Shown one piece after another: positions 51,656-60,993 of a stretch of DNA of 64,000 nucleotides (position 1 is the first letter of the stretch; the number at the start of each line of letters is the position of its first letter). This DNA comes from Chloroflexota bacterium. GTDB taxonomy: Bacteria > Chloroflexota > Anaerolineae > Anaerolineales > Villigracilaceae. The notes beneath the pieces were generated by a model. It was given only the letters and a program-made list of their open reading frames with translations. It was not told the DNA's origin and did not search any database. The DNA lies in the NCBI GenBank assembly GCA_016223135.1, contig JACRPQ010000005.1, positions 302,873 through 366,872 on the forward strand, given 5' to 3'. A program made the position numbers and the translations under genes.

Positions 51656-53968
51656 ATGGAACAGAGCAAAACGTCACTGCGTCAGATCGCATTTATCGGG
51701 AACTATTTGCCGCGCCAGTGCGGAATCGCCACGTTTACCACCGATCTGTGTGAGTCCATTCGTAAACAATTTGCAGATACAAATTGTTTTGCTTTAGCCA
51801 TGAACGATAACGGCACAGGGTACAAATATCCCCCCACGGTGCGTTTCGAACTGGCTGAACAGGATCTCAGCACGTATCGCCGTGCGGCTGACTTTCTGAA
51901 TGTGAACAATGTGGATCTGGTTTGCCTGCAGCATGAGTATGGAATCTTCGGCGGGCGGGCAGGCAGTCACATTTTGGCTTTGCTGCGAGAACTGCGGATG
52001 CCGATCGTGACCACGTTGCATACAATCCTGCGAGAGCCGGATCCATACCAGCGTCAGGTGCTGGAGGAGATTGCACGCCTTTCCGACCGGCTCGTGGTCA
52101 TGAGTGAACGGGGGAGTGAATTCCTTCAGGACATTTATCATGTACCGGCTGATAAGATCGACATCATCCCTCATGGCATCCCCGATACAGGATTCATCGA
52201 CCCGAATCTTTATAAAGATCAATTCGGCGTGGAGGGCAGGCAGGTACTCCTGACCTTTGGACTTCTTTCCGCAAATAAAGGGATTGAGTATGTGATCCAG
52301 GCGCTGCCGGAGATCCTGCGCCGTCATCCGGAGGTGGTCTATATAATCCTGGGAGCGACGCATCCTCATGTGAAGAATCATGAAGGAGAGTCGTACCGGC
52401 TGTACTTACAGCGCCTGGCGCGCGAAAAAGGCGTGGACGATCACGTCATCTTCCACAATCGTTTCGTCAGTTTGCAGGAACTGGTGGAGTTCATCGGCGC
52501 CGCGGATATTTACCTGACACCCTATCTCAATCCGGCTCAAATCGTATCTGGCACGCTGGCTTATACGCTGGGTGCAGGGAAAGCCATTGTGTCAACGCCG
52601 TACTGGTATGCCGAAGAACTGTTGTCCGAAGGTCGAGGAGTGCTGGTGCCTTTCAGGGATCCCGCTGCCATCGCTGAGGCTGTCATCGATCTCCTGGATA
52701 ATGAATCGAAACGGCACAGCATGCGCAAACGCGCCTATCTCTTTGGTCGGGAAATGGTCTGGGATCGCGTTGCCCGACGGTATATGGAAAGTTTCGAACG
52801 CGCCCGTTACGAGCGCTCCCAACATCTGCGTCCGATCTTTGCAGCCAAAACCCTCAAAACTCATGGCAGCGATCTGCCTATCCTGAAACTTGACCATCTG
52901 CTGCGATTAACGGACTCCACCGGTATTTTGCAGCATGCCACCTACACTGTTCCCAACTATGCCGAGGGGTACACAACAGACGATAACAGCCGAGCTCTTT
53001 TATTAACCGTGTTGCTGGCAGAATCGGAATGCCAGACGCCGGTCGATCTCGATGCTCTGGCTTCGCGCTTCCTGGCATTCGTTGCCCATGCTTTCATTCC
53101 GGCGACAGGACGGTTCCACAACTTCATGTCCTATGACCGCCGCTGGCTCGATGAAGTCGGCTCCGAAGACAGTCACGGGCGCGTGGTATGGGCATTAGCC
53201 ACGGTTCTTGGCCGTTCGCAGAACGAAGGGCTGCGCGGCTTGGCAGGACAACTGTTTGGTCAAGCCCTGAGTCCTACTCTAAACTTTACAAGCCCTCGAG
53301 CCTGGGCATTTACCCTGCTTGGCATTCATGAATACCTGCGCCGCTTTTCCGGGGACCGAGCCGCTCGCAGCGTGGGAGAAACACTGGCTGGACGGCTGAT
53401 GGATCTGTACGATCGCTGCAGCAGTCCGGGCTGGCTCTGGTTCGAAGACATTGTGAGTTACGACAACGCCAAATTACCGCACGCCTTGTTGCTCAGCGGT
53501 CAGTGGCTGGAACGGTCCGATATGATTGAGACGGGTCTCAAATCGCTGAACTGGCTTGCGGAGATCCAGCGGGCAGAGGGCGGCCACTTTATGCCGGTGG
53601 GCAATCAGGGCTTTTATCGCCGCGGTGGTGAAAAAGCACGCTTCGACCAGCAGCCCATTGACGCCCAAGCCATGACATCTGCCTGCCTGGAAGCTTATAA
53701 ATTGACGAATAATCAGAGTTGGTATCTCGAAGCTCAGCGGGCTTTCGAGTGGTTTCTCGGCCGTAATGATCTGGGCTTATCTCTGTATGATCCACTGACT
53801 GGCGGCTGCCGTGATGGTCTGCATGCCGACCGCCCCAATCAGAACGAGGGGGCGGAGTCCACTCTCGCTTTCCTGCTGGCACTCACAGAAATGACCATGG
53901 CACAGAACATCATGAGTCCATCGCTGGAGAGGACCATCGCATCCCCTGTGTCGGCTGTGAAAAACTGA
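51656..53968 (+). CDS. GT4-family glycosyltransferase with C-terminal helical domain
   Basis: The 770-residue protein starts at ATG 51656 with AAGGAG upstream. GT-B fold with FIGNYLPRQCGIATFTTDL near the N-terminus, GLLSANKGIEYVIQALPEIL and FIGAADIYLTPYLNPAQIVS in the donor domain. Residues about 430-760 form a helical toroid-like region (WFEDIVSYDNAKLPHALLLS). It sits 95 bp upstream of a GH130 gene; the pair probably handles mannosyl glycans. Confidence 0.85.
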   Translation: MEQSKTSLRQIAFIGNYLPRQCGIATFTTDLCESIRKQFADTNCFALAMNDNGTGYKYPPTVRFELAEQDLSTYRRAADFLNVNNVDLVCLQHEYGIFGGRAGSHILALLRELRMPIVTTLHTILREPDPYQRQVLEEIARLSDRLVVMSERGSEFLQDIYHVPADKIDIIPHGIPDTGFIDPNLYKDQFGVEGRQVLLTFGLLSANKGIEYVIQALPEILRRHPEVVYIILGATHPHVKNHEGESYRLYLQRLAREKGVDDHVIFHNRFVSLQELVEFIGAADIYLTPYLNPAQIVSGTLAYTLGAGKAIVSTPYWYAEELLSEGRGVLVPFRDPAAIAEAVIDLLDNESKRHSMRKRAYLFGREMVWDRVARRYMESFERARYERSQHLRPIFAAKTLKTHGSDLPILKLDHLLRLTDSTGILQHATYTVPNYAEGYTTDDNSRALLLTVLLAESECQTPVDLDALASRFLAFVAHAFIPATGRFHNFMSYDRRWLDEVGSEDSHGRVVWALATVLGRSQNEGLRGLAGQLFGQALSPTLNFTSPRAWAFTLLGIHEYLRRFSGDRAARSVGETLAGRLMDLYDRCSSPGWLWFEDIVSYDNAKLPHALLLSGQWLERSDMIETGLKSLNWLAEIQRAEGGHFMPVGNQGFYRRGGEKARFDQQPIDAQAMTSACLEAYKLTNNQSWYLEAQRAFEWFLGRNDLGLSLYDPLTGGCRDGLHADRPNQNEGAESTLAFLLALTEMTMAQNIMSPSLERTIASPVSAVKN

Positions 53969-54063
53969 CCACGAACAGGGAATGGTTTACTCTCGAACGT
54001 AAGATCCTGCTGAGGTAATTCTGTCACGCGCAAATCAATTTGACTCGATACGGAATTGGTACT

Positions 54064-55053
54064 ATGACAACACTAAACAATCACCATGTAGTTTTGTTTG
54101 AACGAGATCCTAATAATCCAATCCTTACGGTTGCCCACTGGCCTTACCCGGTGAATAGCGTGTTTAACCCGGCAGCAACCCGCCTGCATGATGGGACCAC
54201 ACTGCTGCTCTGCCGGGTTGAGGATCGTCGAGGACTCTCGCATTTTTGCGTGGCCCGTTCCGCCAATGGCGTTGATGGATGGCAAATCGATCCACGACCC
54301 ACCTTGCTGCCCGACCCGGAGCGCTATCCTGAAGAGCTCTGGGGAATTGAAGATCCTCGAATCACCTATGTTCCTGAGTTGGGTAAGTATGCGATCGTAT
54401 ACACATCTTACTCGCGCAGCGGGCCGGGGGTCTCGCTGGCACTGACAGAGGATTTTCGTACGTTTGAACGCTACGGTGTCGTGATGCCGCCGGAAGACAA
54501 AGATGCTGCCCTGCTGCCGCGAAAATACAACGGCCGCTGGGTCTTGCTGCACCGCCCGATCACAGTTCTCGGCGCGCATATCTGGGTTTCTTACTCGCCT
54601 GACCTGCGCCACTGGGGCAGCCACAAAATGGTTCTGCAAGCGCGGCGGGGCGCCTGGTGGGATGCCAACAAAATCGGGCTGGGACCGCCACCCATTGAAA
54701 CGCCTGAAGGATGGCTGGTGATTTATCACGGCGTCCGCCAGACGCCAGGCGGTTGTCTCTACCGTCTGGGGCTGGCTCTGCTCGATCTGGATAAGCCGGA
54801 ACGCTGCTTGCTGCGCGGCGATAGCTGGATCTTTGGTCCTGAGGCGCTCTACGAACGCGAGGGCGATGTGGATAATGTGGTTTTTCCCTGCGGCTATACG
54901 GTCGGTGATGACGGCGATACGCTCAATCTCTACTACGGCGCAGCCGACACCTGCATTGCTCTGGCGAGAGGCAGCATAAGGACCATCCTGGATTGGCTCA
55001 AGCGTTACGGTCAGCCGACTGTTTCCTCTGCCGAGGAATATACAGGAAATTGA
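54064..55053 (+). CDS. GH130-family glycoside phosphorylase
   Basis: The 329-residue five-bladed protein has NSVFNPAATRLHDGTTLLLCRV, WGIEDPRITYVPELGKYAI and GPPPIETPEGWLVIYHGV, the GH130 signature of mannosyl-glycoside phosphorylases. Substrate probably a beta-mannoside. ATG 54064 chosen; an upstream TTG is the alternative. Ends before the IS remnant. Confidence 0.9.
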   Translation: MTTLNNHHVVLFERDPNNPILTVAHWPYPVNSVFNPAATRLHDGTTLLLCRVEDRRGLSHFCVARSANGVDGWQIDPRPTLLPDPERYPEELWGIEDPRITYVPELGKYAIVYTSYSRSGPGVSLALTEDFRTFERYGVVMPPEDKDAALLPRKYNGRWVLLHRPITVLGAHIWVSYSPDLRHWGSHKMVLQARRGAWWDANKIGLGPPPIETPEGWLVIYHGVRQTPGGCLYRLGLALLDLDKPERCLLRGDSWIFGPEALYEREGDVDNVVFPCGYTVGDDGDTLNLYYGAADTCIALARGSIRTILDWLKRYGQPTVSSAEEYTGN

Positions 55054-55146
55054 GATAGCGCCTTGCAATGAGCGCAATCTTCCCCGACAACCAAACCATT
55101 GCCAGCTTTGAAAACAACCAGGTTGAGCAGATCATGTAAGTGGAAT

Positions 55147-55819
55147 GGTAGTGATCAAATCGAAGTAATGATATAGTAGGGTCATGGTAACCGAGACGAT
55201 CATTCATCTATGTCGGCGGTATGGCAGTCCAAGCATTGTCAAGAACTGTCATAATGCCAGCGGCAAACGCGGCGTTTTCAAGCCGTGTTGGGGTTATAGC
55301 GAAGAGCCAAAAGAGCAAATTCTTGCTGCCTATTATGAGCGCCCCAGCATGATAGGCATAGAACGTATCTTTGAAGTCAGCCGCCATACGCTAGCAGACT
55401 GGCTTGGCAAAAAGACCGCTCAAACCCATCAATAAGTGAGACGTTGTTACCTGCACAGCCTGAGGATGTTCTAGAAACGGATGAAATGTGGTCATTTGTG
55501 TGCCAAAGACCCAATAAACGCTGATTATGGACGGTGATGTGCCGTCGCACACGTTAAATTGTGGCGTATGCAATTGGAGACCGCAGTGAAGAAACGTGCC
55601 GCAAACTTTGGGAGTCCTATCAAAAGGTCTTCCAGAAGAAACGCACGAGTGCGTTGGCAAAGAGAGCGGGCAGATCAATTACATGGAACGCTGGTATAAC
55701 ACCCTGCGACAATCCAATACCCACTTTGTCCGTAAGACCTTCTCCTTTTTGAAGCGCAGACTTCATGCGCGACTTCATGTTATTCGTCACAACCTATCAC
55801 TTGTTACTTGACCACTACC
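55147..55819 (+). mobile_element. Decayed IS1-family insertion sequence
   Basis: Terminal inverted repeats GGTAGTGATCAA (55147) and the complement of TTGACCACTACC (to 55819) bound about 673 bp. Between them are InsA-like and InsB-like remnants. No clear target duplication was seen at the ends. Confidence 0.8.
55184..55811 (+). pseudogene. IS1 insA/insB remnant
   Basis: InsA-like MVTETIIHLCRRYGSPSIVK through EVSRHTLADWLGKKTAQTH is followed in another frame by VLETDEMWSFVCQRPNKR. This is interrupted by TGA at the Trp of 'NKRWLW' and TAA at the Gln of 'RTRQIVAYAIG', with further frameshifts before MERWYNTLRQ. Multiple lesions make it nonfunctional. The TGA here has no SECIS-like hairpin. Confidence 0.85.
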
Positions 55820-55820
55820 C

Positions 55821-56411
55821 ATGTTCCATTCCATCCAACCCGCCATGCTCGAACGAATGCGCTTTCTCGAAGCGCGCGATGTGGAAGATCGAACTGATGG
55901 CACGCCGCGCATGCAGAGGCTGCGACAGATTCCGCCCGAAACGGGAAAGTTTCTCGCCCTGCTTGCGGCGGGCGCGCCGCAAGGTCACATCATCGAAATC
56001 GGCGCGAGCGCAGGATATTCGACTCTCTGGCTTGCGCTTGCCGCACAGGCAACGGGTCGGCGCGTGACGACGTTTGAAGTCCTGCCCGAAAAAGTTGCGC
56101 TTGCCCGCGAAACCTTCCGTCTCGCTGGCGTTGAGCACATCGTTGAATTGATCGCCGACGACGCTCGCAAGCACATCGAACAATTCGACGAAATCGCTTT
56201 TTGTTTTCTGGATGCCGAAAAGGAAATTTACGGCGAGATTTACGAGATGGTGATTCCACGATTGGCGAAGGGCGGTTTGCTCGTGGCGGATAATGCCATC
56301 AATCACCGCGAGGCGCTCCAATCCATGCTCGACCGCGCGCTGAACGACGAGCGTGTGGATGCGTTGATCGTGCCGATTGGAAAAGGGGAGTTGGTGTGCA
56401 GGAAAACCTGA
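55821..56411 (+). CDS. O-methyltransferase (class I SAM, CCoAOMT-like)
   Basis: The 196-residue protein has the SAM-binding stretch [20 protein letters not shown], then [18 protein letters not shown], and catalytic metal-site segments [20 protein letters not shown] and LLVADNAI. This is the catechol/caffeoyl-CoA O-methyltransferase family. Its ATG is 2 bp from the right end of the IS remnant, so its native promoter may have been displaced. Confidence 0.87.
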   Translation: MFHSIQPAMLERMRFLEARDVEDRTDGTPRMQRLRQIPPETGKFLALLAAGAPQGHIIEIGASAGYSTLWLALAAQATGRRVTTFEVLPEKVALARETFRLAGVEHIVELIADDARKHIEQFDEIAFCFLDAEKEIYGEIYEMVIPRLAKGGLLVADNAINHREALQSMLDRALNDERVDALIVPIGKGELVCRKT

Positions 56412-56516
56412 TTGCAAAGCGGTTGGCTAACTTGGCAGGATTGAGAATACTTCGGTAGGTTCGCTGAACCTGCAAGCGGCGGAAACATCATCTGCCTCTA
56501 TAACAGAGTATCCGCA

Positions 56517-56534
56517 CTCCGACGAAAGTCGGAG
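56517..56534. terminator. GNRA-loop hairpin
   Basis: CTCCGAC-GAAA-GTCGGAG followed by ATTTGTTTTC, a plausible terminator for the methyltransferase gene. Confidence 0.6.
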
Positions 56535-56591
56535 ATTTGTTTTCTCCCATTGCCCGATAACACGGAACGACAGATAGGGCATACTGCACAT

Positions 56592-56972
56592 ATGATTTCA
56601 CTTGTCATCGTGGATGACCAGCCCGCCATCCGCGAAGGGTTGCGGATGCGGTTGGCGCTCGAAGCGGATATGCAAATTGTCGGCGAAGCGAAGGACGGCG
56701 TGGAAGCCCTCGAAATGATCTCGCATCTGCGCCCCGACATCGTCCTCATGGATTTGGAAATGCCCGTCATGGACGGTCTTGCCGCGACAAAAGCGCTTCA
56801 GTCGCTTGTGCCAGAGTACCGCGTCATCATGCTGACCATTCACGACGATGAAGCGACGCGCAAACGGGCGCATGAAGCGGGCGCGGCGGGGTTTGTGTCC
56901 AAACACGCGGACGATTCGGTTTTGCTGAATGCCATCCGCACGCTGGCGGGTCGGTTGAAAAACAGGGATTGA
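56592..56972 (+). CDS. Single-domain response regulator
   Basis: The 126-residue receiver (LVIVDDQP, IVLMDLEMPVMDGL, MLTIHDD, Lys in FVSKHAD) has no output domain. Of NarL type by sequence, but lacking the HTH, so a CheY-like or truncated regulator. No partner kinase nearby. ATG 56592 chosen because MISLVIVDD is the domain start. Confidence 0.85.
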   Translation: MISLVIVDDQPAIREGLRMRLALEADMQIVGEAKDGVEALEMISHLRPDIVLMDLEMPVMDGLAATKALQSLVPEYRVIMLTIHDDEATRKRAHEAGAAGFVSKHADDSVLLNAIRTLAGRLKNRD

Positions 56973-56981
56973 GAGGCTGCC

Positions 56982-57335
56982 ATGCTATCTGTACTCAAAT
57001 GGTTCAATGTCGGATTACGCGCCCTCATGGAATTGGGCATTATCGCCGCGTTGGGATACTGGGGATATAAAACGGGCGAAAGCGCGAGTGCAAAGATATT
57101 GCTTGCTATCGGAGCGCCCATCATCGGTTTTGGCTTTTGGGGCTTGGTGGATTTTCGCAAAGCAGGCTCGCTCGCTGAACCCCTCCGCTTGATCCAGGAA
57201 TTGGTCATTTCAGGATTGGCTGCGCTGGCATGGTATGCCGCAGGAGCGCAGACTGGGGGCTGGGCGCTGGGATTGATTTCAATCGTTCACCACGTGCTGG
57301 TGTACCTTTTGGGCGGAACACTATTGAAACGGTAG
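56982..57335 (+). CDS. YrdB/DUF2568 small membrane protein
   Basis: The 117-residue protein has four hydrophobic segments and matches DUF2568 in LRALMELGIIAALGYWGY and LIQELVISGLAALAWYAAG. Function unknown. It lies 9 bp after the receiver gene. Confidence 0.82.
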   Translation: MLSVLKWFNVGLRALMELGIIAALGYWGYKTGESASAKILLAIGAPIIGFGFWGLVDFRKAGSLAEPLRLIQELVISGLAALAWYAAGAQTGGWALGLISIVHHVLVYLLGGTLLKR

Positions 57336-57365
57336 CACGATACTCAAGATGTTCTGGAGGACGCA

Positions 57366-58091
57366 GTGAACACGAATTCCACAAAACCTGCCGCGCTCTG
57401 GCTGGTGTTGTTTTCGAGAACTTTACTCTTTGCCGCATTTCAGATTCTTATAGCGGCAACCTTGTCTTTCACTGATTCGACCGCTCCCTGGAACGACTCG
57501 GCTGGCTGGTGGACGTTCAGCGCTCTTTTCACCAATCTGGTCTCGATTATTTTGCTTGCCTGGTTGTTTCAGCGGGAGAACAAACGATACTTCGATTTCC
57601 TGTCCTTTTCGCCCCAAACGGCGTGGAAGGATGTTGGAAACACCTTATTGACGATGATCGTTCTTTTGCCATTATCTGTCTTGCCAAATCAATGGCTGGC
57701 GACTTGGTTGTTTGGCTCCGATGAGATCGCGTTTTCGCTCTTTTTCAGACCGCTGCCGCTCTGGGCGGGGTTGGTCAGCATTTTGTATCCGATCACAATC
57801 GCTTTTGCAGAATTGCCCACATACTTCGGCTATGCCATGCCGCGGCTTGCAAAGCAATTGGGCAATGACTGGCTCGCATGGGCGATTGTGTCATTCTTCC
57901 TCGCATTCCAGCATATTACGCTTCCGCTCATTCTCGATTGGAGATTTATGCTTTGGCGGTTTGGCATGTTTCTTCCCTTAGCCTTACTCCTGGGCTTATG
58001 TTTGAAAGTCCGCCCGCAGTTGTTCCCCTATTTTATGATCGTCCACGCTTTGCTGGACATGACCACTGTCGTGATTCTATTGACGTTATAA
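57366..58091 (+). CDS. CPBP-like membrane protein
   Basis: The 241-residue protein has about seven hydrophobic segments. AELPTYFGYAMPRLAKQLGN, SFFLAFQHITLPL and HALLDMTTV resemble the CPBP/CAAX-protease fold, but the usual EExxxR is not evident, so protease activity is doubtful. GTG start with GGAGG 5 nt upstream. Confidence 0.72.
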   Translation: MNTNSTKPAALWLVLFSRTLLFAAFQILIAATLSFTDSTAPWNDSAGWWTFSALFTNLVSIILLAWLFQRENKRYFDFLSFSPQTAWKDVGNTLLTMIVLLPLSVLPNQWLATWLFGSDEIAFSLFFRPLPLWAGLVSILYPITIAFAELPTYFGYAMPRLAKQLGNDWLAWAIVSFFLAFQHITLPLILDWRFMLWRFGMFLPLALLLGLCLKVRPQLFPYFMIVHALLDMTTVVILLTL

Positions 58092-58120
58092 GAATGCACC
58101 TGGCAAAAGAGGAATTCACA

Positions 58121-59299
58121 ATGAAAGCCCTCAAGATCATCCGCAACATCTTTCTTGGCTTGCTCGCGCTGGTCACCGTGTTATTCGTACTGATCGCGGT
58201 TGCGGCAGGACCCGACACAGCCCTCCGCATGGCGTATTACAACGTCACAGACATTGACGATTACGAACTGTTTCCCGCACGGAAACTCATTGCCAGCAGC
58301 GCGCCTTTCCATTTTGAGCAAAGTGATGATCCCTTGCGAGTCCCTGCCTCCATGGAAGGGGATTCTCTTGACCAGTTTCTCGAGGATCAGCGCACTGCCG
58401 CCTTCCTCATCATCAAAGATGACATAATCCTGTACGAACGATACTTCGATGGATACAGCGAATCGACCCCCATTCAGGTTTTTTCGGTGGCGAAATCGTT
58501 GTTCTCCATTCTTGTGGGTCGCGCCGTGGACGATGGCTATCTCACCGTTGACCAGCCCGTCACGGATTTTGTCCCCGAACTCACGCCGTGCGGCTTCAAC
58601 CGCGTGACCATCGAACATCTTCTCCAAATGGCTTCGGGTTCGAACTACAGGCAGACGGGATTCAACGAACTCAGTCCGTTCAGCCTGCATCCGCGCTTCG
58701 AGTATTCGCCGAGGCTGGAAAAGGAAATCACGACCACGCTCAAGGTCATTGATGAACCAGGCGCGCAGTTTATCTATAAGTCTGGCGATACGGCATTGCT
58801 GAGTCTTGTCCTCACACGCGCCCTGAAAGACAAAACAATCACCGAATACATGCAGGAGGCGATTTGGACTCCGCTCGGCATGGAATACGACGGCTACTAC
58901 ACCATTGACCACGCAGGGGCGGACGCGCTCGAAAAGACCTGGTGCTGTCTTGCCCTCACAGCGCGTGATCTCGCCAAATTTGGTCGTTTGATGTTGAACG
59001 ACGGGAATTGGAACGGCACACAAATCATTTCAAGCGCCTGGGTGGAAAAATCCACTCAGATTGATTCAAACGATCCTCGTGACTTCGGCGAATTTGGATC
59101 CATCCCCGGCTTTCGCGGTTACCAGTATCAATGGTGGCTGGCTTCCCAAAACCATGCCTACTATGGTAATGGGCATTTGGGTCAGTTCCTTTACGTCAAT
59201 CCTGCGAAGCGCCTCATCATCGTCCGTTTGGGACGGGTAGGCAATGATCCGCTGGATTGGCTGGATGTGTTTGAATATCTTGTAGAGAATGTTCAATAA
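58121..59299 (+). CDS. Serine hydrolase of the beta-lactamase/PBP family
   Basis: The 392-residue protein has an N-terminal membrane signal (IFLGLLALVTVLFVLIAVAA) and the SxxK motif FSVAKSLFSILVG. The second motif lies in SGSNYRQTG and the third near GHLGQFL. It resembles class C beta-lactamase-like esterases. ATG 58121 with AGAGGA is chosen over the longer ORF. Confidence 0.87.
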   Translation: MKALKIIRNIFLGLLALVTVLFVLIAVAAGPDTALRMAYYNVTDIDDYELFPARKLIASSAPFHFEQSDDPLRVPASMEGDSLDQFLEDQRTAAFLIIKDDIILYERYFDGYSESTPIQVFSVAKSLFSILVGRAVDDGYLTVDQPVTDFVPELTPCGFNRVTIEHLLQMASGSNYRQTGFNELSPFSLHPRFEYSPRLEKEITTTLKVIDEPGAQFIYKSGDTALLSLVLTRALKDKTITEYMQEAIWTPLGMEYDGYYTIDHAGADALEKTWCCLALTARDLAKFGRLMLNDGNWNGTQIISSAWVEKSTQIDSNDPRDFGEFGSIPGFRGYQYQWWLASQNHAYYGNGHLGQFLYVNPAKRLIIVRLGRVGNDPLDWLDVFEYLVENVQ

Positions 59300-59310
59300 A
59301 GGAGGTTGCG

Positions 59311-59412
59311 GTGTACTCGATGCTCATCATGTTGATCCTGGTGGTTGTCGCAGGCTGGCTTGATTCCCGCCTCGATTGGAAGGAAGATAATAACAAGGAG
59401 AAGTCATCATGA
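59311..59412 (+). CDS. 33-residue membrane micropeptide (missed by the ORF track)
   Basis: GTG start with AAAGGAGG upstream encodes MYSMLIMLILVVVAGWLDSR and an acidic/basic tail. Its TGA overlaps the next ATG (ATGA). Strong ribosome site, coupling and one membrane helix support it. No family. Confidence 0.62.
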   Translation: MYSMLIMLILVVVAGWLDSRLDWKEDNNKEKSS

Positions 59413-59981
59413 TTACCGGTCACTTTGGTCTGGCGGCGGGCGTTAAGAAGATCGCGCCGCGCCTCCCGCTTTGGTCGCTGTTACTCGCCACGTTTTGGCT
59501 GGACGTCATCTTTACCGTCCTCTCGATGTTCGGCTTGGAAAGTTTTGCGCCCATGAATCCCGCGCATCCGGTTTATGGTGAAGTCATTATCAATGCGTAC
59601 TACACCCACTCGCTGGTCGGCGCGCTGTTGATTTCCGCGCTCACGGGATGGTTGGCAAGCCTGCGCTGGAAGAAAGAAGGCGGGATTGTCATCGGTACGG
59701 TCGTGTTCTCGCACTGGATTCTCGATCTGCTCGTTCATCGCCCCGACCTGCCGATTCTGCTTGGAAATCTCGGCAATCTCCCGCTTCTTGGCTTTGGACT
59801 GTGGGAGTATCCCGTCCTCAGCGCAATCATGGAACTGGCTTTGGCGCTCGGCGGCGCGTATTTCTATTATCGCAGTACGATGGAACTCAAGGGCGTCCAG
59901 CGAAGTCGCGCGCTGACCGCCAGCGCGGTGACGGGCGCGCTGCTCCTCAGCCTGTTTATCGTCAATGTTCTTGGATTCTAA
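59409..59981 (+). CDS. YdjM/DUF457-like membrane protein
   Basis: The 190-residue protein begins MITGHFGLAAGVKKIAPRLP and contains HSLVGALLISAL and FSHWILDLLVHRPDLPIL, His/Asp motifs of the membrane-bound metal-dependent hydrolase-like family. About five hydrophobic segments. It is coupled to the micropeptide upstream. Confidence 0.83.
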   Translation: MITGHFGLAAGVKKIAPRLPLWSLLLATFWLDVIFTVLSMFGLESFAPMNPAHPVYGEVIINAYYTHSLVGALLISALTGWLASLRWKKEGGIVIGTVVFSHWILDLLVHRPDLPILLGNLGNLPLLGFGLWEYPVLSAIMELALALGGAYFYYRSTMELKGVQRSRALTASAVTGALLLSLFIVNVLGF

Positions 59982-60185
59982 TATCGCCTGTTTACCACCC
60001 ATTCTCCGGATACACCTTCAGGTATTGCGGCGAAATCCGCCAAAAGTCCGAGAGCATTCCACTCCTTTTTCCCGATTTCAGCGGTTTTGCGGGATGATAT
60101 AACGAATCACGGAAACAAAACTGCGAACGCTGTCGTCGTCTCTCTACAAGCGAAATCCAAGTTATCGGTAAAAGGAGTGTACAAA

Positions 60186-60647
60186 ATGAAACTCAAATTC
60201 TTTTCAAGTCTGGTTCTGGTGGCAATGCTGTTCCTCGCCGCCTGTGCGCCCCAGGCAGGGACCAATGAGCCAGCCAACCCGCCCGCTTCCTCGCACGGCG
60301 GCGCGGTGGAAGACCAGGTCAGTTTGCTGGATGCCCTGCGCGCGGCAGGCGCGGAAGTCGAAATCGGCGATTCGGTCGAGCAGCCGTTCTTCTCCGTGAA
60401 GGGACAGATCGTCAAAGTCAACGGCGCGGATGTGCAGGTGTTCGAGTACGAATCTGCCGAAGCGCTGGAAGCCGATGCGGGTCAGGTTGCGCCCGACGGC
60501 GGCTCGATTGGCACAAGCATGGTCACATGGGTGGAATCGCCGCACTTCTTCAAGGCGGGACGCGTGCTTGTCCTCTACGTGGGCGAGGATGCCGCAACCA
60601 TCAAGTTGCTGGAGGGCGCGCTGGGTGTGCAGTTCGCTGGCAGATAA
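60186..60647 (+). CDS. Hypothetical lipoprotein
   Basis: The 153-residue protein has a lipobox (AMLFLAAC), then LLDALRAAGAEVEIGDSVEQ, QPFFSVKGQIVKVNGADVQV and HFFKAGRVLVLYVGED. Common in Chloroflexota from memory, with no function known. AAAGGAG precedes ATG 60186. Confidence 0.78.
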   Translation: MKLKFFSSLVLVAMLFLAACAPQAGTNEPANPPASSHGGAVEDQVSLLDALRAAGAEVEIGDSVEQPFFSVKGQIVKVNGADVQVFEYESAEALEADAGQVAPDGGSIGTSMVTWVESPHFFKAGRVLVLYVGEDAATIKLLEGALGVQFAGR

Positions 60648-60704
60648 AACGTCAGACGAAGGAAAAGCCCATTAAGCGGTATCCCGCTTCCCCTGAGTCC
60701 GAAG

Positions 60705-60740
60705 CGAAAATGTCCAGAGCAAAAACTCTGGGCATTTTCG
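60705..60740 (+). terminator. Terminator after the lipoprotein gene
   Basis: CGAAAATGTCCAGAG-CAAAAA-CTCTGGGCATTTTCG, 15 bp stem with one G-U pair, followed by TTTGG. Confidence 0.82.
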
Positions 60741-60842
60741 TTTGGCATCCCTCCGACTTTCGGCGGAGATAAATCCCATCCATTGCCAGATGTGAAAGGC
60801 GCGCCTCATTCCTATAATGGGGTCTATAGAAGGAGTACTGCC

Positions 60843-60980
60843 ATGTCCTCTGAAAATTCTAACGGTATGAAATTGATTCGCTTCTTCAGGCTTGTGGGCA
60901 TCCTGGGCAGGGTGGTGATCCTTGCCCGCGCCCTGGTGGTGATGGCAATCATCGGTGTCCTTCTCTACATTCTGACGTGA
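60843..60980 (+). CDS. 45-residue membrane protein
   Basis: MSSENSNGMKLIRFFRLVGI then one helix (VILARALVVMAIIGVLLYIL). GAAGGAG lies before ATG 60843. It ends 13 bp before the GNAT gene. No family. Confidence 0.65.
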   Translation: MSSENSNGMKLIRFFRLVGILGRVVILARALVVMAIIGVLLYILT

Positions 60981-60993
60981 CAAGGAATTTTCA

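Noticed and set aside
55494-55560. TGA in the IS1 remnant as a further Sec codon
   Set aside because: It replaces a Trp codon, is followed by a second nonsense codon (TAA) and frameshifts, and has no SECIS-like hairpin at the right distance.
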